Of a DNA stretch of 64,000 bases, positions 27,063 through 38,600 are shown one piece after another. The DNA lies in NCBI RefSeq assembly GCF_000210295.1, contig NC_026740.1:875691-939690 (forward strand), in the 5' to 3' direction. Made by a program: the position numbers and the translations under genes. The notes beneath the pieces were generated by a model. That model was not told the DNA's origin, did not search any database, and saw only the letters and a list, made by a program, of their open reading frames with translations. Position 1 is the stretch's first letter, and the number at the start of each line of letters is the position of its first letter. Source of the stretch: Trypanosoma brucei gambiense DAL972. Taxonomy: Eukaryota; Euglenozoa; Kinetoplastea; Trypanosomatida; Trypanosomatidae.

Positions 27063-29585
27063 TCAAATTTCAGCGTCTTCGAGCATTAGCAGAAAAAGAC
27101 CCCGAAGTTCCTCCCCGCAAGCGCGCGCTTTCGTAAGACACAGGGAAAGATTGTTCAGCTGCCGGACAACCTGCCGCCAACGGTTCTTGCGCGAATGTGC
27201 GCATGTGGTTGCTGTAACAATGGCAGCTGCAGACGCGAGTGGTGGTGATGCAGACCCTCCGCGCCTCTTTGTACGGTAGAGGTGGTGACGATGTAGTTTA
27301 GAAGCAACCGAAGATGTCCCAGGGGTGGGTGGCCGCATATGCACTCCTCCACGCTTCATTTTAGTTTTCAGCCTCTTTTGCCCTTTCACACCCTTAGGTG
27401 ATACGAACTTCCCACGTTCGCGGAATAAACCGGATGTCTCGTCAGTTTCAGTACATGCAGTGGATGGAGACGCGTTCCCTAGAGTCGCACCAACGTCGGT
27501 GCGGATGTTGTCGGTAGGCGGTAGCAGCGAAGCATCCACGTGGTACTCACTCAACGGAGAGAGCGTGCAAAACGAATATTGTCCTGAAGGCAAGCGACCT
27601 GCCTTCTGCGTCGCGTACGCTGAATCTGTACATCCATTCAACAGAGATTCCCCGGGAAGTTGCGGCTGGTTGTCGTGTGGATCATTAGAAACATCTGTGT
27701 TCTGCACGTCTTGCGCCAACGGGCTTGGTTCACGATGAGCTTCGCGTGATAGGTAAAATGCCCGCGGGTTGATGAGCGGGGTCTCGTATTCGGATGCAGC
27801 GGAACCTGTAGTAGCCTGGTATGGGACCGGGGATTTGATAGGATCGAAAGAAGGGTTACGGCTTGCAGTACGTGCCGGTGCCTTCGGTGATATTATATGT
27901 TTTTCTTGAGTCGTAAGCGCCGTTGCTTTCGGCGGTGGAGTTGCGACTTTCGTCGCTTCTGCGGTTGAGATGGCCTTTGTACGTCCCTTTGCTGTAGGAC
28001 GGCGCGACGGTTGCTGCCGCGTTCCCGCGCGTTTTGCCGTAGGACGGCGGCGCCCAGGCAAAACCGCATGCAAGTCTGCCAGTAACTTGTGGGTGTCCGA
28101 CGTTACGGGAAGATGATCAGCAGCGCTGGGAGCTGTAATAACGTCGGCGAAGTTGTATGCTGCGGCTGCCTCAGTGGCACTATTGTTATCGGCGTTCCCA
28201 CTACTTTTACTATCCTCGAGAAGGGCAGAAGCAGGTGTGCCTTTAAATGGTACCGTATTGTTCGTGGGACACTCCTTTCCCCTCGGCGGCCGCTCTGCAG
28301 CTGGTGGAGGTACCGAAACCGTCGCTTCTTCTAGGGAGAGTGGGACGACAAACTGGCCACGACGGGTCTGAGGTGCCGGTCGTCCCCGCACCCGCTTGCC
28401 TCGCTTTAATGGAGTTTGCGGGTCTTCATCTAATGCTGTTGGGTCATCCTTTACGCATTTCTCTGTATTGAACAGATGGCCCTCGGTGGATGATCGCCCC
28501 TTCTTGGGCCGGGATTTACGGACAAGGATAGCCATATCGGAAGCTGCCGCCTCGCTTTCCCCACATACAGAAGCAGCACCCGGAATCGCCTCTGTCTCCT
28601 CCTTTTTCTTATCCCCCCCACCTCCCAGTCGAGACGGCTCACAAGCAAGCAGTTGGCTGCGCTGTACAGTAGATGCACGGGAGAATTTTGCCCCCGAAGC
28701 GTCAGACGAAAGATCCACACTCTCCAAGCGGCACAAAAGTTTTTCGTTAGCCTCCACTGTCGCTCCCTTTCTTTCCGAGAGAGCGGAAGTTGTGGTGCTC
28801 AACCCTCGGTCACTCCTTGCATGTCTCATGGGTTCGCGCTGTGTAGATCCAGTTTCTGCACTACACGACGCCCTCTGTGACAGGGACGCAGAAGCCGAAG
28901 ATGGCCTTCCCGGTTTTGGGGCGCTGAGAAGAGAGACTGAAGGACAATGCGAATTATCTTTATCGCTAGCCGCTGCCCCATCCCGCAACACCGAGTTTGG
29001 ACGATTACAATCTTCATCCTTGGAGTTGTCACAGCTTCCTTCTCCGTCACTCTCACAGTCAACACCGCGTGAAGAGGATTCTGTAGCGCTGACAACTTCA
29101 GTACCGTCGGGGTTCTGCGGACAGTAACTCAGTGGGAGCGCCTCTGTGATACTAACACGCGAGAGCGACCGTGTCCGCCTGCTCGCTGCTACCACGGGGG
29201 CGATGCATTGTAGGAAGTGTGCCATGTCGTCCACGCTCAATTGCTGAACGAGAGCGCATGTCCCCTCGTACCTACCGCCATCCGCGACAGCATGACCGTC
29301 GTCACCAGCACCGAGCTCCAGAGCAAATCCGTTGGATTCTGCCCACTTTTGTACAGTGACTCGTGGAAGCTCTATGCGCATCAACTGTTGCTCCCGCACG
29401 ACACGGAAGTGAATAAGGTCATCGTAGTGAATGCGCAATGGTGTAGTGGTTTCGCCTTCAACATCCATGGCAATGAGCTCGGCACAGTGTGCGCCAAAAC
29501 TGAGCTCACCACCAGCAAACTGCGCCGCAGACACGATGCATCGGAGCAACGAATAGCTCGTTAGCGACTGTGATACGCATTCCAT
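27063..29585 (-). CDS. Large mostly disordered protein with a conserved-looking N-terminal domain, 840 aa
   Basis: Residues 1-135 look folded: alternating strands and helices with 'YSLLRCIVSAAQFAGGEL', 'IHYDDLIHFRVVREQQ' and 'SVDDMAHFLQCIAPVV'. From about 140 to 780 the sequence is Ser/Thr/Pro/Glu-rich and probably unstructured. Basic, proline-containing patches at about 395-410 ('KRGKRVRGRPAPQTRRG') and 510-530 ('RRRPTAKRAGTRQQPSRR') resemble AT-hooks or nuclear-localisation signals. The last 60 residues look helical again ('RQVVRQLNNLSLCLTKA'). The layout suggests a nuclear or chromatin-associated protein, but that is inference from composition and I cannot name a family. Start is the first true ATG. 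Confidence 0.7.
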   Translation of the reverse strand: MECVSQSLTSYSLLRCIVSAAQFAGGELSFGAHCAELIAMDVEGETTTPLRIHYDDLIHFRVVREQQLMRIELPRVTVQKWAESNGFALELGAGDDGHAVADGGRYEGTCALVQQLSVDDMAHFLQCIAPVVAASRRTRSLSRVSITEALPLSYCPQNPDGTEVVSATESSSRGVDCESDGEGSCDNSKDEDCNRPNSVLRDGAAASDKDNSHCPSVSLLSAPKPGRPSSASASLSQRASCSAETGSTQREPMRHARSDRGLSTTTSALSERKGATVEANEKLLCRLESVDLSSDASGAKFSRASTVQRSQLLACEPSRLGGGGDKKKEETEAIPGAASVCGESEAAASDMAILVRKSRPKKGRSSTEGHLFNTEKCVKDDPTALDEDPQTPLKRGKRVRGRPAPQTRRGQFVVPLSLEEATVSVPPPAAERPPRGKECPTNNTVPFKGTPASALLEDSKSSGNADNNSATEAAAAYNFADVITAPSAADHLPVTSDTHKLLADLHAVLPGRRRPTAKRAGTRQQPSRRPTAKGRTKAISTAEATKVATPPPKATALTTQEKHIISPKAPARTASRNPSFDPIKSPVPYQATTGSAASEYETPLINPRAFYLSREAHREPSPLAQDVQNTDVSNDPHDNQPQLPGESLLNGCTDSAYATQKAGRLPSGQYSFCTLSPLSEYHVDASLLPPTDNIRTDVGATLGNASPSTACTETDETSGLFRERGKFVSPKGVKGQKRLKTKMKRGGVHMRPPTPGTSSVASKLHRHHLYRTKRRGGSASPPLASAAAIVTATTCAHSRKNRWRQVVRQLNNLSLCLTKARACGEELRGLFLLMLEDAEI

Positions 29586-30653
29586 ATCGATTAATGAGTG
29601 AACGCAACTTGGCCTTCTTTCTGGGCACGAGAGCACCTACTCTTTTCTCTCAATCTGTTTGCCCGGCTGTTCTCCCCCTGCGCGTGCCCTTGAAGCCGTT
29701 CTTCCTTTTTCTCGGTAACTTCGTAAATTAACCAACACATATTGGGAAGGGAGAAACGAACATAAACAGTTGGGGGCAAGGTTACATAATTGCACACATC
29801 AGTCCATTGAACGCCGCAACAGATCCAAAAGCAGTTGAGGTTACCTACCATTTTCTCTCAATGGCTACTACCGAACTTGCCCCTGGTAAGGCACGCTCGT
29901 GTAGTGACAATCTAAAATACACATCAGGAGGGAACGCTAGCAGGTCACAAGCCACCGGAGATGCACACGGAAGGGGATAATAACAAAAAAAAAAGAAAGA
30001 ACAATATGAATATGGTTGTAGCTGAGCAGATGCCCGTGTGAAGGGGGATTATGAGCAAAAGAACTGTAAAATGATAGTGGCACACATTGGTTTGACAGCG
30101 GGAGCACAAACCCACCCACTTCCACTATGTGGTAGGGGCCATCGAATTGAGTTACCCATCAGGAATCCCCATTTCCCTCCTGGCGAGCAAGAACACTAAA
30201 AAGCTATGCATACAGAAGTATTTCTACAGGATGAAAAGTATCATAAGGTGGTGCCCGCTTTGAGTATCACGTGCATCTCCCAAACCACTTAAAGGTTCAC
30301 CGAGGTCAAAACCCCAAAGAAGGGAGAAACAATTTGGGAAAGACACATACACATAGTGAAGGGTTAAGTTTGGCCATTCCCTCAGTTGGGCGTCATTTTA
30401 CATTGTTAATCCCCCCTCCCTAATTTCCCACCCGGTGGTGTGCTATTCCCACACTAACAGGTTGCGGTGCATATTACATTGAGGTAGGCCTAAGTGACTG
30501 ACCTTCAATCGCTAATTTACACATGCGCCAAGCCATAGTACGCATCGGCTTCACTTACCTTGACATCCTTTGTGATGTATCAACCGAACGCAGCTTGGTA
30601 ATCAGTACCAACAGCTCTAGGGCGTACGCCCCTCCGAAGATCTTACAGACTGT
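29586..30653 (-). other. Intergenic region, 1.07 kb
   Basis: 5' UTR of the 840-aa protein's gene and 3' UTR of the MORN5-like gene. Short open frames on the minus strand (29,591-29,851 and 29,937-30,125) show no protein features. Nothing else is supported. Confidence 0.6.
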
Positions 30654-31640
30654 CTACAGAGAATCCTCTACAATATTAAGACAGTGAGAGCTCTTCTCAC
30701 TCGAGGAGCGACTGCGCGGCGACATGAACGTATCACTCTTGACCCTAGCGGCCGTTGACGCCAAAGCCGCTGCCTCAATCGCTCGACGCATCGCCTCAGA
30801 CTCGAGTGGTTTTATGATCCTGAGCGTCAGGTTCGTCGCCAGCCGTTCACCATCAATCATAGTCTCTTCCCGACCTGCACCACCCTGCGCACCGATGAAA
30901 GGTGACGCCTGAAGCTCCATGCGGGAGACAACACTCTTCCGCTGCTCTTCATCGCTCCAGAACTCCTCGGGGACGTCCGAAAGGCAGCGCGGTTGGCCTT
31001 GTGCGAAGGTTGCCGGAGTTTTCGCTTCCGCAGCAACACATGGCGCAACGACGAGTGATTTGGCCCACTTCCTAGATTGTGGCGCCCTCTCGCCACCTAG
31101 CAGTGCCTGCAGCGGGAGGACAGGCATCACCTCACGCAGGTGCTCTGCCCACAGTCGTCTATCGCCTTTACGGCAATACAGCCAGTTACGGGCGAGTGTG
31201 CTGTTGCTGCTAGTGTCAACAGGTGGGGCCTCTACTTCCTCCCCCTCCCCAGATACAGATGCGTTAGTTATCTGTTTATCAGATTCTCCTGTATTACCAG
31301 ACTGCTGAGCTGCTAAAATAGTTCCAGTCTCGCTCACTTCAGGTGTCAAGGGCCCACCAGCAGAGGGGTCAGGAATCTTCGTCTGTTCGCCGCTGCCGTA
31401 AACCAGACCATCTGAAAATACAAATGCACCAGACACATTGCGACCGTTTTCCCACACACCAACATAATGACCGCCCCCACGCTCCTTGGCGAAAAAGAGG
31501 GTTCCATGCCCGTGCATGCAGCCATCCCTGTGGGCTCCGACGTACGTGTCGCCGTTGGCGAAGGTGAAAATCCCCTGCCCATCGAACCGGCGGTCATCAG
31601 AGGTTCGCTCCCCTCGGTAGCTGCAGCCCGTGTAAAACAT
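30654..31640 (-). CDS. MORN5-like protein with an extended C-terminal tail, 328 aa
   Basis: Residues 1-75 carry three MORN repeats ('DGQGIFTFANGDTYVG', 'HGHGTLFF', 'HYVGVWENG'). They are followed by 'SGAFVFSDGLVYG' and, after a disordered insert, 'NWLYCRKGDRRLWAEHL'. This combination of MORN repeats, then 'FSDGL.Y', then 'W.YC...DRR' is the MORN5 family pattern. In animals MORN5 is a small protein linked to ciliated and sperm cells; here the insert of about 65 residues and a tail of about 150 residues (ending 'SDTFMSPRSRSSSEKSSH') make it nearly twice as long. A flagellar or cytoskeletal role is inference. Start is the first ATG after a CTGCAG acceptor candidate two bases upstream, so the 5' UTR may be extremely short. 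Confidence 0.75.
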   Translation of the reverse strand: MFYTGCSYRGERTSDDRRFDGQGIFTFANGDTYVGAHRDGCMHGHGTLFFAKERGGGHYVGVWENGRNVSGAFVFSDGLVYGSGEQTKIPDPSAGGPLTPEVSETGTILAAQQSGNTGESDKQITNASVSGEGEEVEAPPVDTSSNSTLARNWLYCRKGDRRLWAEHLREVMPVLPLQALLGGERAPQSRKWAKSLVVAPCVAAEAKTPATFAQGQPRCLSDVPEEFWSDEEQRKSVVSRMELQASPFIGAQGGAGREETMIDGERLATNLTLRIIKPLESEAMRRAIEAAALASTAARVKSDTFMSPRSRSSSEKSSHCLNIVEDSL

Positions 31641-32685
31641 AACTGCAGGTTGTGCTGATGCTTTTTTTTTTTTGTTCCTTCCTTGTATGTACAGACCCGT
31701 ATACAGGCATACATGTATATACACATTTGTATAAATCAACCACATGTAAAGGATGAAGGAAAGGGATAAATTTCCCGTTAATTTTCGGAGTATTGAGGAT
31801 GACGTGAAAAAAAATAAATCACACAGTAACGTGAAAGGGATAAAAGCACGGAAAATGAGTCGTATGCACACTCACACTATGTCCATGTGCAGATGTGAGA
31901 CTGCAAAAGACGAATCGGGCGCCTGGGAGCCTGGTACTGTCAAAAAAACTGAACTGCCTCATAGATGAGCAAATAGGTGACTCAGCCGCAAAGCATGGAA
32001 GGGAGGGGAAGAAAATATGAGACCATGGATCTCAATCGGAACAAAGCATAGCCTTTTACAGACGCGCCTCGTGTACACAAGTCCTTTTTCTTAAGCACAT
32101 GTTACCACCCAACAAATGAAAACTGTCACAGGTACTTATACACCTGCAGTGGGCATTGTACGCTATACCACAGTTGCAGCGACCTGTAGAGCAACAACAA
32201 TGAGAGAACAGAGAAACCACAGAACCTCCTCAGCAGAGTAACGGAAGGGAAAGGTGATCGAAATCAGGGGCAATAGGTTGTTCAAAGGCGACTAAAACAC
32301 GTACGCGGAATGCCCACATTAATATGTTGCAAGAAGGTGACGCGCCCAAGCGAGAGCTCCTCGGAAGGCGAAAGGCCAAAGGCGCCAAAGAAAGAGGAAA
32401 AAAAAGAGAAAAAGCGGGGAGAGGAAGGGGAAGAACACAAGAAAGGGGTTCGCCGCGACTCTCACTCGCACCCACGCACACGAACACCCACCCACGTGCG
32501 CGGAGGCCAGTGTGGAGATGCAAACAAAGAGCTCCCCAACTGTGTGAAACTATATACAAATATGTAAGAATCATGCATATATATATTTGCCTGTTAAAGG
32601 TGTGTTGTAGAATTGTGACAACCCTCCTGGCGGATCATAACACCATCCTCTCCCTGCAAGTGGAGGGGAACACATCACCGCATGT
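31641..32685 (-). other. Intergenic region, 1.05 kb
   Basis: 5' UTR of the MORN5-like gene and 3' UTR of ATG8.3, with a purine-rich stretch at 32,390-32,450 and short AT repeats near 32,575-32,590. A frame open upstream of the MORN5-like ATG (to 31,871) is AT-rich and not supported. Confidence 0.6.
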
Positions 32686-33090
32686 TCAACCAAATGTATT
32701 TTCCACACCATACGACACGTACAGAAAGCCATCAGGGTCTTTTGCCCTTGCGTAAATGTCTCCCAAGCAGGCACTGTTCGGCGGTAGTTCATTTCCTATA
32801 AACACAAATACGGCTTGACCCTCTTCTAGCAGCAGCCGCTGCCGCAGCGCCATCATGAACTCCATAACGGTAGCAGTTTCAGGGAGAAGAAACTTATTAC
32901 AGTCCAGCTCGCGCTGCACCTGCTGCCGTGTGGAGAAGAGCCTCACATCACGCGGTGTAGAGGCGCTAGCGGCTGAAGTGGGCTCGCAAAGGATGGGAAT
33001 GTGTTTGGGGTAGCGCAAGCGCGCGGATTCTGTTTCCTTTGCGCGTTCAGCAAAACTACGTGTGTACTGGTACCGGTAGTGTGAAGGCAT
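32686..33090 (-). CDS. ATG8.3: ATG8-family ubiquitin-like protein, atypical member (ATG8.3)
   Basis: 134 aa with the ATG8 fold. The N-terminus 'SFAERAKETESARLRYPKHI' matches the family start and its basic 'KYPxRIPVI' strand. Later come 'FLLPETATVMEFM' and the long C-terminal strand block 'FVFIGNELPPNSACLGDIY' followed by 'DGFLYVSYG'. About eight to ten extra Ser/Ala/Arg-rich residues follow the first strand (about 36-60). The protein ends exactly at Gly134 ('VENTFG'), so no residues follow the glycine used for conjugation and ATG4 processing would not be needed. ATG8 is conjugated to phosphatidylethanolamine in autophagosome formation. Published work on T. brucei describes ATG8.3 as atypical, and an ATG12-like role has been discussed. 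Start is the only ATG that gives a normal N-terminus. Confidence 0.88.
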   Translation of the reverse strand: MPSHYRYQYTRSFAERAKETESARLRYPKHIPILCEPTSAASASTPRDVRLFSTRQQVQRELDCNKFLLPETATVMEFMMALRQRLLLEEGQAVFVFIGNELPPNSACLGDIYARAKDPDGFLYVSYGVENTFG

Positions 33091-35680
33091 AAATGTAATG
33101 ACTGTGAAACTGGTACCTCTGCAGCCCCGTAATACAGTCACTGATACCACTATTCACTTGCAATACGAAGCTCACCTTTCTTCCTTCTCCCCTTTGCCTA
33201 TAATGACACACACAAAACGCACACGCGGTCCCTTGATATCTAACAACTCCCGCCAACGCCTACAAGGCTCTAATGCTCTTCGACTAGACGGTGTTTAGGG
33301 CAATGAAACGGAGGAAGGGGAACAGCACAGATTATACCTTGTAGAGAAAGCTGCACAAACATGTTCGTATGGTCTGAAACGATAGGAAGAACAGCTAAAG
33401 CAGCTCCAAAAGAAAGGGTAGCAATGCTATTTTCTTATGCACACGCAAGAACGTGCACATGTAACGCACTCGGGTATACGTCACACATTTTTTTTCCGAA
33501 ACGACGGGATGGCCAAAGAAGAGGAGAAAGACATTCCGTCACGATGACGTCGCTGTCACCTACTTTCAAACCACTCCAAGAATGGGCAAACTAGGAACCA
33601 CTACACGAACCTGCTGGTCTCAGCATTAAAAAAAAAAAAAAAAAGCATCGCATCGCATCCTCTCCCCGAGTTTCAAAGTAATCCGTGTTGCAGCCGTCAT
33701 ATGCTTTCACGTTACCTTCGTATTCACCTATACCTGGTAGCGCACGCAATCGTAAGATCCGTGAAAACACACATACAACACCTTACCAGACACTGCACGA
33801 GTCAACACAATGGCTTCCTTGTAAGCATCTAAGCACCTAAACGAACGGACATATATATTTTTTATACCTACAGAACACACAAGTCAACATCAACTGCTTC
33901 ACGTGTGTGTGTGTGTATATATATGGAGGGGGCGACGACAACGATGAATAAAGAAGGAAAAAAGTTTAAGTCCACAAAAGAAAGTTTAAGTCGGAGGCCT
34001 CCACTGACACCGTTGGCTCAGCGGAGAAAGGGGTGGAGAAGGAGGAGGAATGGGTAAATGAGAGATGTAAAAAAGATCGTGACACCAATGAAGTTATAAA
34101 AAGAGACCAGAGACGGAATACCTTGGACGCAGACCGTGTCAACATACCAACAAAAACAATTTTAAAAACAAAAAAATGAAGGTATTCTTGCCAATGAAAA
34201 GGGAGAGAACAGTGCGAAAACAGTCAACAGACAAGCACTTGGTATTCACGGACAGTGCAGAGACATTAGAGCGACCCCATCAACCGAAGGAAAAAAAAGA
34301 GAAGTAGAAAAAGGGAGGCAGCCGCGCGATGATCACAAAACAAAAAAAAAACTTACTCCCTCTCTCTGTTTTACAGCTTTTTCTTCCATTTCCTATGCCC
34401 TCAGAAGCTGATCGTAGTGGTATAAATAATATACGAACAGTTAAAATGGGAAAAGGAGGAGAGTTACTTACTTTCCTCTCATCCTTCGTTTTGCTGTCGT
34501 TCCTCCTTCACTTGTGTTTCTCCCCATACGAAGCTTTCCAAACTACATCTAAACCTTTCTCCTCGTCGTTGGCCACCGTCCGAAATTACTTGGAAAAGAA
34601 CAGCGACAAAAAAAAATCACATACATATATACATACATACGTATGCACAAACGCTGGGGAAAGAGTGGGAAAAAGAAAAAAAAGAAAGAAAAGTGCGACC
34701 AAAAAAAGGAAAACAAAAACCGTGGAATAAAAGTGAGACTGGGTCGCAGAACCGCGTGATATCCGCTGCCGAATATAAAACCCCTCCTTCCCCTTCGTAT
34801 CAACACCTAATCGTAACTGTTAACGGTCAGGATGTTGAAAGCTTGCGAGGAAATCTGCGCGTGTGGGGTGGCATTATCTAGTAAAGGAAAAGAGTTGGGT
34901 CAACCGCAAATGCATACGTCTTATTTTTTTGTTGTTGTTAAAGGGAAAACGGGGTTTACGCAATGAAAAAAAAAATGCATACATGCGGGTGCCCACGCAG
35001 CTACTCCGTGCAGTATCGGGTAACATGGGAACGGCAGGAATGGAAAGACGCCAACCCCGTCGATACACCGTGCACTAAAAAGTGCAGTTCATCCGTAACG
35101 ACAACAAGCAACAGTAAGGCAGCAGGAGCGTTAAACGCCACCATCAGGGAAAAGAAGATTGCCGCCCCGTGCAAGTGGTTTGCACGACAGTAACCCGGTA
35201 GCTTGCTGCTGCATTGGCACATGACCCTCTAAAAGAAAACAAAAACTTAACCCTCCTGTTATAGGCTCACAGAGGCTCGGTGGGCCGAAAAATGGGGGGA
35301 ATGCAAACCAAGAGACAAAAGGGAAAGACGTATATAAAGGAAAAACGGCCGCTTCTGCCGCAGCTGCTACTCTGCGGCATCAACTATTTCATTTTCAGCG
35401 TCTCAATGACACCTTAACTCACCGTTTTTCCTGAACTTTCTGTATACTCTTTTTGTTCTTCCCCCGTAAATTGGATTCCCCTATAACATGAAGACCTCCC
35501 TCCCCTCCGGTAAATACATCTTTCCTACCCCCCCCCCACGCAGCTGCTTTCGCTGCACCAAACACTCCATCCACCAGCAAAGCTCTATTGAAACAAAAAT
35601 ATTCGTTACATTAGACGTCATTCATCGACTGTAACCTAGGTAGTGTATGAGATACCGCATCAATTACACGCTGAGTGTCA
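33091..35680 (-). other. Long intergenic region, 2.6 kb: mainly the 3' UTR of FAZ10
   Basis: No supported gene. It includes an A-run at 33,628-33,644, a GT/AT microsatellite (about 33,905-33,923), purine-rich sequence (34,020-34,320), further A-runs and a short C-run near 35,529-35,537. Open frames are short and mostly antisense. A 73-codon minus-strand frame (35,001-35,222) with one hydrophobic stretch is the best candidate and is too weak to call. Confidence 0.55.
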
Positions 35681-38600
35681 TCAATGGTGCGCCCACGGCC
35701 CTCCCAAATGCGTTGTTGGGCAACCGGTTGCGTCGCCCTCGTCCTCATCGTCTTCACCTTCCTCAACAGAGCGCAAAAGCGATATCTCACGCAAAAGCTC
35801 CTTTGCACTCGTGGCAGAAACCTGACAACCACGAATGCGCGAGTCCAGATCCGTCATCAGTCCACCTATGTTGCGATTTAGCTCATCCACCACATCGTCG
35901 TGTTGTCTCCCTTTAGACTGTAATTCGACCATAAGTGCCTCTTTTTCACGCTTCAAACGCTCAAGCTGATGGCGCATCGAGCTAATGATATCTGTCCCAC
36001 CCACGGCCAGATTGCTTGCAGACGGTACAGTCACCGCTGAGGTGATGGAATTGCCAGTCTCTCCGAGATGCTCTGACGATGTCCAGGGGAGGGGAACGGG
36101 CATACCACCCTGTAGTTCCTCGATTCTGGCCTCCAGTTGTTGCATGACTGCCTCCACCTCACGCATCTCGTCGTCCTTAGCGTCTTGCAGGTCAAAGAGT
36201 TCCTGTTCACGGGCCTCCAGGGCCATCAACGCCGCCTTCTCCGCTGCTCGGGCTCCTTCAAGGACATTAACAAACTCATCGAGTTTACCAATGGTGTCAG
36301 TGTATTCAAACCCCTTCTCGTCCAACTCAAGCAACAGTGCAGCAATTTTTCTGTTAAGCGCATCAAGATCCTCTTTGTGAGTGGTCTCCCGCTGTTCTAA
36401 CTCTTCCCTCAGGGCAGCGTTCTCTTCGCTAAGTTTCTTAACCTCCTGTTCAAGTTCACCTACGAGATAAACGCCACTCATTAACTCTTCAACCTTTCCA
36501 CGGGCCACCTCCACGTGCGAACTTCGTGCCTTTTCAAGCATGTTGAAAAGTGAGAGAAGCATCTCGTCACGGAACTTTTTGTCCCTATCTTGGGTGCAAC
36601 GAAGTTCAAGTAACTCTTCCTCACGGGCAAAAAGCTCACTGCGCACCGTGCACTCAGCCTGACGAGCCTCATCTAATAGTACGACCATCTCCTCCATATT
36701 CTCCAGCATTTCGGTGTGTTCTGTGGCACGCTCCTCAAGTTCGTCGAGTAAGTCACCTTCACGTTTCGCGCGAATACGGTCACGGTTGAGGAACCCAACG
36801 ACCAATAAGCACTGCAGCGAAGACAAAGAAGAGCGTTCAATAACCAAACGAGACAAGACCTCATCAACGAAAACACCCTGCTCATCAACCATGACACCGC
36901 AGGCACGCCGCAAGAATGAAGACATCGTCAAATTGCCGTCACCAGCATCGTTAGTCCCAATACTACTGCCCAAAAGCAGCCGCTGCGTTTCCCTGAATGG
37001 GTAATGCTGAAGCCGTTGAGCAATTTCCGAAGGATGGATGCTTGAAGGATGGGTGACATCAAATTCAACCACACGACCACTCGGAGTGAACGTTACATTA
37101 CTCACACAATCCCTGTAGACACGACATGCATTAGCAGCATCAACAACAACAGCACAACGTAACTCTTCCGGTTTATTCTTCAGCAACTCATCTAACCTCT
37201 CACCTTGAAGTTGAACACACTGAGAACTTACCATGCAATCTCCCTCCATCGAAGCCATCCACCGAGAATCATGTTTGCGCTCCTCCTCGCCGCCACGCGA
37301 AGGCTCATTCAACGCTTCCTCTAAGTCGTCCAGAGCGTTCGACATCAACACAGAAGGAGGATCATTGTGCGAAGAAGCGTCCACCACATCGACACCACTC
37401 CTCAGTTTTTTCAAAGCATCTACAGCTTTACGAAGCCCATCGCTCTGAGATACCAACTCATTGGTCTTGCGCTCATTCACAGCCTGCAGTTCCATCACCT
37501 GCTCCTCCATATCACGAAGTCGTCTTTGTTGCTTGTCCAACTCATCTACCCTCAGTTCATCAGTGCCCCGCAATTGTTCATTCTGTGTCAGAAATTCTTT
37601 CAGACGGTCACCAAGTTCCTGAAGTAGTTCGCCCTGAACAACAAGTTCATGAGATTTAATATCAAGTTCCTTCCGCAACTCGTCGTTTTCCGAAGATATC
37701 TCAGAGAGCTTCAGACGCAATTCCTTTACATCTGATAAAAGACATTCGATTTCTTTAGAATTTTCATCATCAACACTACGGAGATCGATATTTTCCCGCT
37801 TCACAAGAATCAACTCATTTTTGATAACACCAATACCATCACCGTCACCAGAACAATCCACATCAGCACTCTTCTCCTTCAAAAGATATTCATCACCAGA
37901 ATAAATTTTCACAGCACCGTCCTTCGCATCCCGAGAAACATCACAATAATCATTACGTAAAGAAAACAGTTCGTTACTTCGTCTCAGTTCCTCATTCTCA
38001 GCGCGTAGTTCAGCAAGTTGCTCTTCCATCTCATGAAGTTTCTCATTCTGCACATCAAGTTCACGTGCCTTGTCACCATCAGTATTGCGGAGCTCCTCAT
38101 TCTCAGCGCGTAGTTCAGCAAGTTGCTCTTCCATCTCATGAAGTTTCTCATTCTGCACATCAAGTTCACGTGCCTTGTCACCATCAGTATTGCGAAGCTC
38201 CTCATTCTCAGCGCGTAGTTCAGCAAGTTGCTCTTCCATCTCATGAAGTTTCTCATTCTGCACATCAAGTTCACGTGCCTTGTCACCATCAGTATTGCGA
38301 AGCTCCTCATTCTCAGCGCGTAGTTCAGCAAGTTGCTCTTCCATCTCATGAAGTTTCTCATTCTGCACATCAAGTTCACGTGCCTTGTCACCATCAGTAT
38401 TGCGAAGCTCCTCATTCTCAGCGCGTAGTTCAGCAAGTTGCTCCTCCATCTCATGAAGTTTCTCATTCTGCACATCAAGTTCACGTGCCTTGTCACCATC
38501 AGTATTGCGAAGCTCCTCATTTTCAGCGCGTAGTTCAGCAAGTTGCTCCTCCATCTCATGAAGTTTCTCATTCTGCACATCAAGTTCACGTGCCTTGTCA

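Noticed and set aside
35001..35222. 73-codon minus-strand ORF with one hydrophobic stretch
   Set aside because: Too short and isolated in the FAZ10 3' UTR to support without conservation or ribosome data.
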